A stretch of DNA of 35,804 bases from CAZCWX01 sp964502465 (GTDB lineage: Bacteria; Desulfobacterota; Binatia; Bin18), in the NCBI GenBank assembly GCA_964502465.1, contig CAZCWX010000631.1, positions 1 through 35,804 of the forward strand, read 5' to 3'. The notes under the pieces were generated by a model. The model searched no databases. It was given only the letters and a program-made list of their open reading frames with translations, and was not told the origin of the DNA. The position numbers and the translations under genes are program-made. Positions within the stretch are counted from its first letter, which is position 1. Each line of letters opens with the position of its first letter. Positions 21,822-29,731 of this stretch are shown here, in pieces.

Positions 21822-23021
21822 TTAGCGATGCGCGAGATGTTCGAGCATTGTTGCTTTGGCTGCCTCGGTCAGCGCTTTTTTTCGGTCATCTGTCATGTCG
21901 AACTCCATGGTGCCGTATGTCTTCGCAGGGAGCCGGCAGATCAGGTCTTCATTTGCGGCGATCGTTTGTTTGTCATGAGCAGCCATCATGGTGTCGAGCA
22001 GCCGTGATACCCGCGTGACGGTCCGTAACTTTTTGATGTTTCCCTTGATGCCTTTCTCATCATCCTCTTCCTCCTTCGGCGGCGGGGGAGCGTTCCTGAC
22101 CTCGCACTCCTCATCGATCAGCAACCCAAGAACGGTAGTGCGATCCGCAACCGTGTCTCCCATGCAAGCTCTCACTGACGGCTCGTTGGATGCCAGCAGG
22201 TTAATCGGAAAGTTTGATAGCACCCCCCCATCGACAATCGCATGTGCTGTCAGATTCTTTTGGGTTTTGATGACGGTCCCGCTCTCGTCAAGGAGACAAT
22301 AGGGGTTCCACTCGGGCTGCCAACGCACCTCATGCCAGGCAAAGGGAATGCTCATCGACATACGTACTGCCCAGGTAACCGGACAATGTGGGGCTGTGCG
22401 GTGATTTAACACTAGCATTGCGCGGTTGGTGGTATCTGTAGCCACGAGACTGAGGTCTCGTTTTGTTTCTGCGAAGAGCTGGGCAAGCGTCAGATCAGCA
22501 AAGCCAGGTTTTTGCTCATTGAGCCTTTCTCGGAACCAGTTGAAGAACTCCTGACCAACGTAGAGGCCTCCCTGTTCTATGAATGAAAAAGTGGTGGCAT
22601 ACGCTTGAGATTTCAGGAGCTGTTCAATGAGTTTTCGAGCGAATTGCTCTTTGAATTGGGTCAGGGCAGAGGAGAGCGGTCTTAGTAAAGGGGAGAGTGA
22701 TCTCAGCACAGAGGAGAAATCAATATTCTTGAAGAGCTGCATTGTGAGGCTGCTGTTAATATCTCCCTGCAAATCCTCAGCCGTTGGCGTGTCCATAAAC
22801 TTGGCGAACACCGGAATGCCGTTGCTATCTTTTCTACCGAGTTCCTCTGCCATTTTTTGGGCATTATATCCGACCGCCAGGAGCGTGGCCGTGATCGCAC
22901 CAGCTGAAGTGCCAATGAGGCGTCTGGACGTATGCCCTTTTTCTTCCAAAGCTTTCAGGGCTCCGACGAAGGCCATACCTTTCGCGCCGCCGCCTTCAAA
23001 GACCATATCGAATTGCATTGC
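21822..23021 (-). CDS. Patatin-like phospholipase
   Basis: 399 residues with a Ser-Asp catalytic dyad. The oxyanion loop is GGGAKG (residues 9-14), the nucleophile is Ser38 in IGTSAGAIT, and Asp264 lies in IVDGGVLSNFPI. It hydrolyses acyl chains of lipids. The middle segment (SLTMQLFKNIDFSSVLRSLS) is helical and is an insertion relative to short patatins. A charged EEEDDEKGIKGNIKKLR stretch precedes the C-terminal helix. No signal peptide is present, so it is cytosolic or injected. ATG 23021 is chosen because AAAGGAGG lies 7 bases upstream; the frame is open to 23069. It is convergent with the alpha/beta hydrolase gene. Confidence 0.9.
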   Translation of the reverse strand, partial: AMQFDMVFEGGGAKGMAFVGALKALEEKGHTSRRLIGTSAGAITATLLAVGYNAQKMAEELGRKDSNGIPVFAKFMDTPTAEDLQGDINSSLTMQLFKNIDFSSVLRSLSPLLRPLSSALTQFKEQFARKLIEQLLKSQAYATTFSFIEQGGLYVGQEFFNWFRERLNEQKPGFADLTLAQLFAETKRDLSLVATDTTNRAMLVLNHRTAPHCPVTWAVRMSMSIPFAWHEVRWQPEWNPYCLLDESGTVIKTQKNLTAHAIVDGGVLSNFPINLLASNEPSVRACMGDTVADRTTVLGLLIDEECEVRNAPPPPKEEEDDEKGIKGNIKKLRTVTRVSRLLDTMMAAHDKQTIAANEDLICRLPAKTYGTMEFDMTDDRKKALTEAAKATMLEHLAHR

Positions 23022-23201
23022 TGACCCTCCTTTATTGCTATTGCGCTTTTGTTGGGCACAAAGCAACAAGTCGTTCCCTGTGCCAGGATACGTGCCCTTG
23101 TTTTCCTTGCCTAGAATTCTCCCACAGTTAGGGCGGTGAGGGACGGGCCACCCCTAAATCGGTCCACACAAGATTGGCACATTGGCCCCGGTTCTCTGTA
23201 G

Positions 23202-23255
23202 GGGCAACCCTCGGTGGTTGCCCGAGGGAAGGGCGGCCACGCAAGGGCCGCCCTT
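23202..23255. repeat. Double-hairpin intergenic repeat
   Basis: Two adjacent inverted repeats: GGGCAACC/GGTTGCCC (23202-23223) and AAGGGCGGCC/GGCCGCCCTT (23229-23255, 7-base loop). Both are GC-rich and perfect. The 344-base spacer 23023-23366 holds no gene that I can support. This element resembles the GTAGGGGC-type palindromic repeats seen in many large uncultured-bacteria genomes. It lies downstream of the GST gene and could end that operon. Confidence 0.65.
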
Positions 23256-23366
23256 CCTCATAGGCAGGTCGTGGAGTGTACGAATGTCATGTGGTCTGAT
23301 TTAGTGCGACAAAATGGAGGGACAGAGTGCAAACCTGCCCCTGACAAAAGCTATGACTGACAGTTG

Positions 23367-23975
23367 TTAAGCCTTTGCGCTGGGTCGCGATGAGACGGCT
23401 TCGTACCAGCGGGTCAGATGTGGTTGCTCAGGCTGGATCTTGATCTTCGAAACGCGCCCAAAATCGACCGCACACAGCGCGGTAATGTCCGCGATCGTAT
23501 AGCGCTCACCAGCGATAAAAGGACGGTCAGCAAGCACTTCGTTCAGCCACGCCAAGCGCTCCTCAGCAGTCTTCCGTGAGACTTCTGCAAACTCAGGCAC
23601 CTGTGGAATACGCCCTTTGAAGAACTCATGCCGATGGCGAAATGCATTGGCAATAGGCTGCAGGAGTTCAAACTCCATACGGCGTTGCCACATCTCGACA
23701 ATGGCCTTGTCCCGCGCATCGACACCCATGAGTGGCGGGCTCGGATGCTGTTCTTCAAAATAACGACAAATCGCCACACTTTCCGAAATACACGTTCCGT
23801 CGTCCAACTCTAAAACCGGAACTGTGCCCGTGGGATTTTTCTTGCGAAATTCTGGGGAGCGATTCACCGCATTGACAATATCGACTTCCTCGTACGGCAC
23901 CTGGAGGCCTTTCTCAGCGAGGAAAAGGCGCACCCGGCGCGGATTAGGGGCAGTCTTGCTATCGTAGATTTTCAT
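23367..23975 (-). CDS. Glutathione S-transferase
   Basis: 202 residues of classical cytosolic GST. The thioredoxin-like N-domain includes MKIYDSKTAPNPRRVRLFLA, NPTGTVPVLELDDG with the cis-Pro, and ISESVAICRYFE with the Glu-Ser glutathione-binding pair. The helical C-domain includes RPFIAGERYTIADITALCAV. Ser6 or Asn11 near the N-terminus would be the catalytic candidate. The ATG overlaps the last 17 bases of the peroxiredoxin gene, and GAAGGAG lies inside that gene's end, so the two are translationally coupled. This pairs a thiol peroxidase with a glutathione enzyme. Confidence 0.9.
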   Translation of the reverse strand: MKIYDSKTAPNPRRVRLFLAEKGLQVPYEEVDIVNAVNRSPEFRKKNPTGTVPVLELDDGTCISESVAICRYFEEQHPSPPLMGVDARDKAIVEMWQRRMEFELLQPIANAFRHRHEFFKGRIPQVPEFAEVSRKTAEERLAWLNEVLADRPFIAGERYTIADITALCAVDFGRVSKIKIQPEQPHLTRWYEAVSSRPSAKA

Positions 23976-24678
23976 TGGTATCTCCTTCGGCTGTTGCCGG
24001 GTCAGATGAGAGCAGGCGTAAGCTCTCGATAATCACTGACGGTTCGAGACGATGGGTGTAATCGGCATCGACAGAGGCGAGTCGAATCGTCCCATCTTGG
24101 GCAATCACAAACGTTCCTGGGATGGGTAATTCGTAGGATTCATCGCCATTATATTTCTGCAGATCCGCGCCAATCTGTTTGTAGAGTGGGCGTAAGATCT
24201 CAACCAGGGCAAAGACGAGTCTGAATTGCCGTGCGACTTTGTTGCCCACGTCACTGAGGACCTCAAACTGCAAATCGTTTTTTTCCGCCATGGAGAGCGA
24301 GTTGTCTGGCGTCTGCGGAGAGATGGTTACAAGGGAAGCACCGAGAGCGTGCATATCTGATAGGCGATTTTGGTAGGCCCGCAACTGCAGGTTGCAGTAT
24401 GGTCACCACACTCCTCGGTAAAAAGTGACCACGACGGGGCCGTGCGCGAGTAGGTCGGAAAGTTTGACCTGTTCTCCTCGTACATTGGGTAACGAGAACT
24501 CCGGAGCCTTGTCTCCCTCGCGGAGACTCCGTTCCGCAATGCCAGAGCGAACGAGATCTTCTGTGGTACTGCGGAGGGTGGCAACGATTTCTTGCGGCAC
24601 CTTTGAGAGGGCCTCTCTTTGAAACTGTTCGATCTGCTGTTGTAGCTCTGTGTTGAGTCCGGTTGTTGCTGTACTCAT
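23959..24678 (-). CDS. Peroxiredoxin-like protein with in-frame TGA at the catalytic Cys (candidate selenoprotein)
   Basis: Reads as one 239-codon gene if the TGA at 24405-24403 is translated. Before it: MSTATTGLNTELQQQ, EGDKAPEFSLPNVRG and VVVTFYRGVW. After it, in the same frame: PYCNLQLRAYQNRLSD, LVTISPQTPDNSL, FEVLSDVGNKVARQF and PIPGTFVIAQDG. The AhpC/TSA peroxiredoxin-like family has FYRGGWCPYCN here, so codon 92 replaces the peroxidatic Cys and Cys95 remains as resolving Cys (U-x-x-C). Such enzymes reduce peroxides with thiols. ATG 24678 has AAAGGAGG 9 bases upstream. Everything outside the TGA is family-like, with no frameshift. Selenocysteine is my first reading; a fresh nonsense mutation or a sequencing error is the alternative. 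Confidence 0.72.
24376..24405 (-). promoter_or_regulatory. Candidate bacterial SECIS next to the in-frame TGA
   Basis: On the minus strand, nine codons from the TGA on include CTGCAAC (24397-24391), loop CTGCA and GTTGCGG (24385-24379), a 7-bp stem with one G-U pair. The loop begins 13 bases after the TGA. This is slightly close for a bacterial SECIS (usually about 16-37 bases), and the first two loop bases are not G, so the fit is partial. Confidence 0.35.
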
Positions 24679-24765
24679 GCTGTTCAACCTCCTTTTGTAC
24701 TTAAATAGACCAGACGGTCTACTGGTACCCTGCGCAAAAGAGAGAGTCAACTACAGTTGGATGGC

Positions 24766-25554
24766 TTAGCATCTTCGGAACTGAGGAGATCTCTTCTCCA
24801 GAAAGGCCGTGATGCCTTCACGTCCGTCGGCGGTGTGGGCCATAGCAGCAATCGACTGCGTTTCGTGTTCCATTTGTGTTTCGAGGGTTTCAGTCCAGCC
24901 GCTCTGCAACAACCGTTTGGTCGCACCCAACGCGATGGTTGCCCCAGACGCGAGTTGCGTAGCAAGAGTATCTGTCTCGGCGATTAAATTGCCGTCTGGC
25001 ACGACGCGGGTCACGATGCCCCACTCCTGTGCTTCCTGGGCGGAGAGCAGCCGGTTCGTCAGCGTTAACTCTAGCGCACGCCGGAGACCGACGATGCGTG
25101 GCAAAAAATACGTTGATGATCCGTCTGGGGTGAGGCCAGCACGCGTGTACGCCATCGTGAATCGGGCAGACTCGGCGGCGAGCACGAGATCACACGCACA
25201 GACGAGGCTCATGCCCGCACCGGCTGCTGTGCCGTTGACTGCTGCAATTACCGGGGCGTCCATACGGGTGAAGCGGGACATCGCCGCATGCAGGTACGTG
25301 GTGACTTCTTTCAGGTGATACGGCAACTGTTCGCCTTGTGCGGCAAAACTTTTCAGATCTCCACCCGCACAGAACAGGCGGCCAGCACCAGTGATGATCA
25401 CAGCCCGGATCGTCGGATCTTGATCGCATTGGAGCGCAGCATACATCAGGTCTTTAGAAAGCTCGAGGTTGAGCGCGTTCGCAGCATCCGGTCGGTTGAG
25501 CGTGATACGGGCAATATTGTTGCGGATTTCAAAAAGCAGGGCAGAGTATTGCAT
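24766..25554 (-). CDS. Enoyl-CoA hydratase/isomerase family protein (PaaG-like)
   Basis: A 262-residue crotonase-fold protein. FCAGGDLKSF (61-70) and VNGTAAGAGMSLVCACDLVL (107-126) form the CoA oxyanion hole. The two Glu residues of true hydratases are missing (GAGMS and FTMAY at those places). Asp144 in GLTPDGSSTYFLPRIVG is present, as in the isomerases PaaG and delta3,delta2-enoyl-CoA isomerase. It probably isomerises an unsaturated or epoxidised acyl-CoA in aromatic or fatty-acid breakdown. ATG 25554 has GGAGG 6 bases upstream; upstream in-frame sequence contains a repeat and is rejected. It sits between the dehalogenase and peroxiredoxin genes. Confidence 0.87.
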   Translation of the reverse strand: MQYSALLFEIRNNIARITLNRPDAANALNLELSKDLMYAALQCDQDPTIRAVIITGAGRLFCAGGDLKSFAAQGEQLPYHLKEVTTYLHAAMSRFTRMDAPVIAAVNGTAAGAGMSLVCACDLVLAAESARFTMAYTRAGLTPDGSSTYFLPRIVGLRRALELTLTNRLLSAQEAQEWGIVTRVVPDGNLIAETDTLATQLASGATIALGATKRLLQSGWTETLETQMEHETQSIAAMAHTADGREGITAFLEKRSPQFRRC

Positions 25555-25590
25555 GGTGACCTCCATAGTGAGACGTGCGATGACTTTTTT

Positions 25591-25615
25591 CCCTCTCCCG
25601 CTTAGCGGGAGAGGG
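25591..25615. repeat. REP-type 11-bp hairpin
   Basis: CCCTCTCCCGC-TTA-GCGGGAGAGGG is a perfect 11-bp stem with a 3-base loop in the 82-base spacer between the dehalogenase and isomerase genes. The T-run lies 5' of it on the plus strand (A-run 3' on the minus strand), so it is not an intrinsic terminator for the minus-strand operon. The same oligonucleotide is a widespread bacterial intergenic repeat. Confidence 0.65.
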
Positions 25616-25636
25616 CTAGGGTCAGGGCCTATTATG

Positions 25637-26521
25637 CTATGCTTGCAAACGTCCAAGGAACGCTGCCACAGCCTGCCCAATCTCAGCCGGGGAATCTTCC
25701 TGGATGAAGTGCAGCCCTGGCACCGTCACTTCTTGTTGATGCGGCCAGGTGCGGCAAAATGCTCTTTGTGGGCCAAGGAGAATCATCCCTGGATCGGCAT
25801 TAATCAAGAGCTTCGGTATAGCACTGGTAGCAAGCCATTGGCCGTAACGCTCGACAAGCTCCACGACGTCTGGTGGTTCTCCATCAAGCGGGATTTGGCG
25901 AGGCCACGTTAAAGTTGGTCGTCGGGACTCACCAGGCTCCAGGTAAGGACGGCGATACACGGCCATCTCTTCTTCGGTTAAGCGGCGTAGGACGCTACTG
26001 GGAAGGACACGTTCCACAAAAACGTTTTTTTGCAGCACCACTTCCTCGCCAGCAGGCGAGCGGAACGTCTTGAAGATATGACGCGCCGCTTCGGGCCACT
26101 CTTCCCAACTCCACGGTTTGACGATCGCCTCCATATAGACGAGCCCCTTGACGCGCTCAGGATGGCGATACGTCCAGTGGAACCCTAGCGCTGAACCCCA
26201 GTCATGGAGCACCAGCGTGACATTCTTGGTCAGTTCGAGTGCCTCGAACCAAGCGTCGAGATATTGGGCGTGATCGACGAATCGATATGAACCATTTGCC
26301 GCCTTGCCTGAGTCTCCCATGCCGATAAGATCCGGGGCAAGGCACCGCCCCAATCGCTCTACCTGCGGAATCACATTGCGCCAGAGATAAGAAGAAGTCG
26401 GGTTGCCGTGCAGGAATACAATAGGATCACCTGCACCGGTATCCACATAGGCGATCTCGGAGTCGAGCACTGCGAGGCGTTTACGAGGGTAGGGGTCGTG
26501 TGCTGAGATTGTTTGGCTCAT
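25637..26521 (-). CDS. dhaA: Haloalkane dehalogenase (HLD-II, DhaA/LinB-like)
   Basis: Hydrolyses carbon-halogen bonds of haloalkanes to alcohols; cytosolic, 294 residues as in characterised enzymes. The catalytic pentad is complete: Asn40 (FLHGNPTSSYLW), nucleophile Asp107 and halide-binding Trp108 (VLHDWGSALGF), acid Glu131 (LVYMEAIVKP) and base His271 (PGLHFIQED). The Asn, Asp, Trp, Glu and His positions nearly coincide with DhaA (41, 106, 107, 130 and 272), which is the HLD-II arrangement. AGGAGA precedes the ATG. It lies in a minus-strand run with three LLM oxidoreductases and an isomerase, consistent with a pathway for halogenated organics; the natural substrate is unknown. Confidence 0.9.
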   Translation of the reverse strand: MSQTISAHDPYPRKRLAVLDSEIAYVDTGAGDPIVFLHGNPTSSYLWRNVIPQVERLGRCLAPDLIGMGDSGKAANGSYRFVDHAQYLDAWFEALELTKNVTLVLHDWGSALGFHWTYRHPERVKGLVYMEAIVKPWSWEEWPEAARHIFKTFRSPAGEEVVLQKNVFVERVLPSSVLRRLTEEEMAVYRRPYLEPGESRRPTLTWPRQIPLDGEPPDVVELVERYGQWLATSAIPKLLINADPGMILLGPQRAFCRTWPHQQEVTVPGLHFIQEDSPAEIGQAVAAFLGRLQA

Positions 26522-26602
26522 CGATAGTCTCCTGGGAAACGTGTCTCGCGCTCATCGTGTCTCGTGCTCGTGTGCTGATGCATCATATGCCACGATCACG
26601 TG

Positions 26603-27640
26603 TCACGCTTTCTTCGTCCCTGCTATATCGGCCATCAACTGCATCGCGGCTGGTTGATGTGTCTGCACCAAGAGCGTCGTTGCTCCACACGCTTCCCACG
26701 CTTGGTAGCGTTGCCGAATGCGCGCCTCAGGGCCGCACAGCGACATTTCGTCACAGAGTTCATCTGGCACAAGATTGATCGCTTCGGCTTTGCGTCCAGC
26801 CAGGTAGAGTTCCTGGATGCGCGCAGCAACGTCGCCGTAGCCGTATTTGACCACCATTTCATTATGAAAGTTCTTTGTCTTGGCTCCCATGCCACCAACG
26901 TACAGGGCGAGCGTCGGTTTCATCTGCGCCAGGCAGGCGCGAACATCGTCACCGATGATCACTGTGCAACCGGCTGCGACGTGGAAATCTTTCCACGATT
27001 TCCCATTCTCGGCCCGCTTGAAGCCTTCTTCAATGGCAGGTCGAAACATATCCATGCGTTGTGGGGAGAACCAGATGGGTAACCAGCCGTCGGCTATCTC
27101 GGCGGTGAGGCGAATGCTCCGTGGTTGCATGGTTGCGAGATAAATCGGCAGTTGACGACCGTGAAGGATCGACTTCAGGGGCTTGCCCAAACCTGTCGCA
27201 GCCGGTCCCCGATACGGGACTTGGTACGCTTCACCGGCTACTGACACGGGTTCTTCTCGCGCCCAGATTTTGCGAAGGATCTGCACATATTCGCGTAGGC
27301 GTGCCAGCGGCTTGTCATATGGGGCTCCATGCCAGCCCTCGACCACCTGCGGGCCAGAGAGTCCTAACCCGACGAGGACGCGACCACCAGAGAGGGCATC
27401 AAGGGTGGTCATGGTCATGGCGCACAGTGCCGGGGTGCGTCCTGCTAGTTGCATGATACCGGTTCCAAGTTTGATGCGCGTCGTCTTGGCCGCGAGATAG
27501 GCCAGTGGAGTCACGGCGTCCGAGCCGTACGCTTCTGCAGTCCAGACGGAGTCGTACCCAAGTCGTTCGGCTGCGAGCACAAGGTCAACAGGCAACTCGA
27601 CTTGACCCCCAGAGTAGCCAATGCTGATTCCAAGCTTCAC
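26603..27640 (-). CDS. LLM class F420-dependent oxidoreductase
   Basis: 345 residues starting MKLGISIGYSGGQVELPVDL, then YDSVWTAEAYGSDAVTPLAY, TTRIKLGTGIMQLAGRTPAL, LDALSGGRVLVGLGLSGPQV and LPIYLATMQPRSIRLTAEIA. This is a TIM-barrel luciferase-like enzyme of the F420 type (similar to the group containing F420-dependent dehydrogenases with a GLGLSGPQV turn). The start is GTG 27640 because AAGGAG lies 7 bases upstream; the extra N-terminal residues of the longer frame are not family-like. It lies in tandem with another LLM gene 105 bases upstream and the dehalogenase 81 bases downstream. Confidence 0.88.
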   Translation of the reverse strand: MKLGISIGYSGGQVELPVDLVLAAERLGYDSVWTAEAYGSDAVTPLAYLAAKTTRIKLGTGIMQLAGRTPALCAMTMTTLDALSGGRVLVGLGLSGPQVVEGWHGAPYDKPLARLREYVQILRKIWAREEPVSVAGEAYQVPYRGPAATGLGKPLKSILHGRQLPIYLATMQPRSIRLTAEIADGWLPIWFSPQRMDMFRPAIEEGFKRAENGKSWKDFHVAAGCTVIIGDDVRACLAQMKPTLALYVGGMGAKTKNFHNEMVVKYGYGDVAARIQELYLAGRKAEAINLVPDELCDEMSLCGPEARIRQRYQAWEACGATTLLVQTHQPAAMQLMADIAGTKKA

Positions 27641-27745
27641 AACACTCTCCTTCCTCTTATTCCCAGGAAATTGACAATGAATTGCCTGGCCCACTGGTAC
27701 TCTTGGCTCACGGGTGCGTCAACCAGGGTTTTTTTGCGAGTCTTT

Positions 27746-28732
27746 TTAGCGGTTCAGCGTTTCTGCCACTTTTTGATAATCTTCGAGGCGGGGGAGGAGC
27801 AGAGGAAGATCAACACCAGCCTGGCGATATGTTGCGATACGCTCTTTGCAGCGAACTGCTGGACCGATCAGGTAGAATGCCTCGACCATGTCGTCAGTGA
27901 TAAAGTGTACAGCAGCTTTTTCGCCATCTTTTTGTACGGTTGTACGGAGAGGTGTGAGAATTGCCGGATCAAACCCGCCTTTCTCAAGGAGAATCTCTCC
28001 TACGTAAGGCTCATCCAAAAGTCGTACGATGCGTTGCTTGAGAATCGGGATCAGACTCTGTGGATCATCTGTCAGCCGCACGACCAGCATGCACGCAATG
28101 TCAATCGCTTGCGGGTCACGTCCCGCTCCTTTTGCCGCATTTCGTACCTCTTCGACCGCATAGCGCACATAGGTTGGTGGAACATACGCATTGAGCAAGA
28201 CTCCATCGGCTATCGCACCGGCAAGCCGTAGCCCTTTTTGTCCAATGGCTGCGACATAGATGGGGAGCTTTTGCTGGATTGGCGTCGTAGCCAATTTTAC
28301 GCCGTTCAACTTGAACCGACCGGCTGCAGTGGTTACTCGCTCTCCTGCAAGCAGACTTCTGATAGTCGTCACCGATTCCTCTAAAGCAGCGCGAGAGTCG
28401 CCATAAGGGATGTGCATCTTTCCCTGGATGACTGGCTTCTCACTTCTGCCGAGTCCGAGGAGGAACCGTCCGTCGGAGATACGGTCTAACGTAGCGCTGG
28501 CCATTGCCAGCAGCGCCGGGTGCCGCGTGTACGGATTGACCACCCCCACCCCGAACATGATAAGTGGTGCCGCTGCGGCGAGAAAACCGAGCAGCGAAAA
28601 CGTTTCCTCATGGAAATATCGTTCCGTCACCCACAGTGACTCAAAGCCCGCGTCCTCAGCAATGCGCCCGTATGCTTTCAGTGCCGATCCGCTGTCGATG
28701 CCGTGATAGAGAACAATACCAAGTCGTGACAC
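27746..28732 (-). CDS. LLM class flavin/F420-dependent oxidoreductase
   Basis: 328 residues. SRLGIVLYHGIDSGSALKAY, SLWVTERYFHEETFSLLGFL, IMFGVGVVNPYTRHPALLAM, LDRISDGRFLLGLGRSEKPV and LPIYVAAIGQKGLRLAGAIA follow the family order; it resembles the Mer (methylene-H4MPT reductase)-like branch. The start is GTG 28732 with GGAG 7 bases upstream. Divergent from its two LLM neighbours in sequence, so these are not recent duplicates. It probably acts in the same catabolic set. Confidence 0.86.
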   Translation of the reverse strand: MSRLGIVLYHGIDSGSALKAYGRIAEDAGFESLWVTERYFHEETFSLLGFLAAAAPLIMFGVGVVNPYTRHPALLAMASATLDRISDGRFLLGLGRSEKPVIQGKMHIPYGDSRAALEESVTTIRSLLAGERVTTAAGRFKLNGVKLATTPIQQKLPIYVAAIGQKGLRLAGAIADGVLLNAYVPPTYVRYAVEEVRNAAKGAGRDPQAIDIACMLVVRLTDDPQSLIPILKQRIVRLLDEPYVGEILLEKGGFDPAILTPLRTTVQKDGEKAAVHFITDDMVEAFYLIGPAVRCKERIATYRQAGVDLPLLLPRLEDYQKVAETLNR

Positions 28733-28740
28733 GTGGATAC

Positions 28741-28800
28741 TCCGAAGGTTTTAGGCTAAAGGTTGAAGGCTGAAGGCTCAAGGGAGGTTCTCTCAAGCCT
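28741..28800. repeat. Low-complexity repeat tract (GAAGGCT units)
   Basis: The 68-base spacer between two minus-strand genes is made of AAGGTT/GAAGGCT-type units on the plus strand and a short imperfect inverted repeat (CTCAAGGGAGGTTCTCTCAAG). The style resembles the AGCTGAGA tracts at 4211-4240 and 33748-33776. No promoter is evident. Confidence 0.35.
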
Positions 28801-29631
28801 CTAGTTTGTGCCCTGTGGCCTGTAGCCTTTTCCGCGTTCTCTAGCAAGGAATGTCAGAATTGCTGCGAGGGATTGCTCTGGCTGTTCCGTCCAGAAGACA
28901 TGGCCGGCAGGTTCTAGCAATATCAGTTGAGCGCCAGGAATGCGTTCGGCGAGAATCCGGGAGTTTTCCCAGGAAATGAGGGCGTCATCCTTCCCAGTAA
29001 TCACCAACGTCGGGCAGGCAATCTGCGGGAGGCGGTCGTAGGTATTATGGGCATACGCAGCTTTCATGCGGTGTCCGAGCGCGACAGGGTCAATCGGGCG
29101 CTGACGGCGTGCCTCGATCATCGCGGGGATAATTTCTGGGTGCTGCTCAATGTACCCTTTGGTAAAGGCGGCCTCAGCCAGGGCTTTGCCTCGCTCCTCC
29201 GCTGACATGGGTGTGGTTGAGTATGCGTTCGTTAAGGCCTCACCGCCCAAACGAACTGCCTTGGGGCCGCCTGGGGTCGTGCACCCGAGCACGAGGGATC
29301 GAACCTTCTGCGGGTGGCGGAGCACAAGTTCTTGAGCGATCATGCCCCCCATAGACACACCAATGATGTGAGCAGAGGTGAATCCTACCTGATCCATAAG
29401 CGCAGCGGTGTCGTCTGCAAGCAGTGCAATACTGTAGGCCATATCGGGTTTCTCGCTTTGTCCAGAACCGCGCTGGTCAAAAGTGAGCACCTGAAACTGT
29501 TTCGCAAAAACTGGTACGAGCCCAGAGAACATACTCCGATCACCCTGCGCACCATGAATGAGCACGAGCGGCTCACCAGTGCCCTGCAGATCATAGTGCA
29601 TCTCAACGCCATTCACCCGAATACGCAGCAT
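28801..29631 (-). CDS. Alpha/beta hydrolase (PcaD-like, 3-oxoadipate enol-lactonase type)
   Basis: 276 residues from MLRIRVNGVEMHYDLQGTGE. IHGAQGDRSMF is the oxyanion loop, and Ser93 in IIGVSMGGMIAQELVL is the nucleophile. Asp in VITGKDDALISWENS and His in PAGHVFWTEQPE complete the triad. The lid is short. It resembles enol-lactonases and related carboxylester hydrolases of aromatic catabolism. ATG 29631 is chosen because AAGGAGGAG lies 2-8 bases upstream. The frame opens at 29721 and would add a hydrophobic signal-like N-terminus (GVLWIAIVGIVTVAFMPHAL) without a ribosome site. It lies between two LLM genes. Confidence 0.86.
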   Translation of the reverse strand: MLRIRVNGVEMHYDLQGTGEPLVLIHGAQGDRSMFSGLVPVFAKQFQVLTFDQRGSGQSEKPDMAYSIALLADDTAALMDQVGFTSAHIIGVSMGGMIAQELVLRHPQKVRSLVLGCTTPGGPKAVRLGGEALTNAYSTTPMSAEERGKALAEAAFTKGYIEQHPEIIPAMIEARRQRPIDPVALGHRMKAAYAHNTYDRLPQIACPTLVITGKDDALISWENSRILAERIPGAQLILLEPAGHVFWTEQPEQSLAAILTFLARERGKGYRPQGTN

Positions 29632-29731
29632 AACTCCTCCTTGTTGATTCCCCAGAGCGTGAGGCATGAAGGCCACAGTGACAATCCCGACAATGGCAAT
29701 CCACAGAACACCCCGTACCATAGCCTTGCTT

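Noticed and set aside
25591..25615. Strong GC hairpin next to a six-base T-run as a transcription terminator
   Set aside because: The T-run precedes the hairpin on the plus strand and is an A-run after it on the minus strand, so neither direction gives hairpin-then-U-run. It is called a REP-type repeat instead.
29632..29721. Secreted form of the alpha/beta hydrolase with a signal-like N-terminus from 29721
   Set aside because: ATG 29631 has an excellent ribosome site and a family-typical start; the upstream ATG has none. It is kept only as an alternative.
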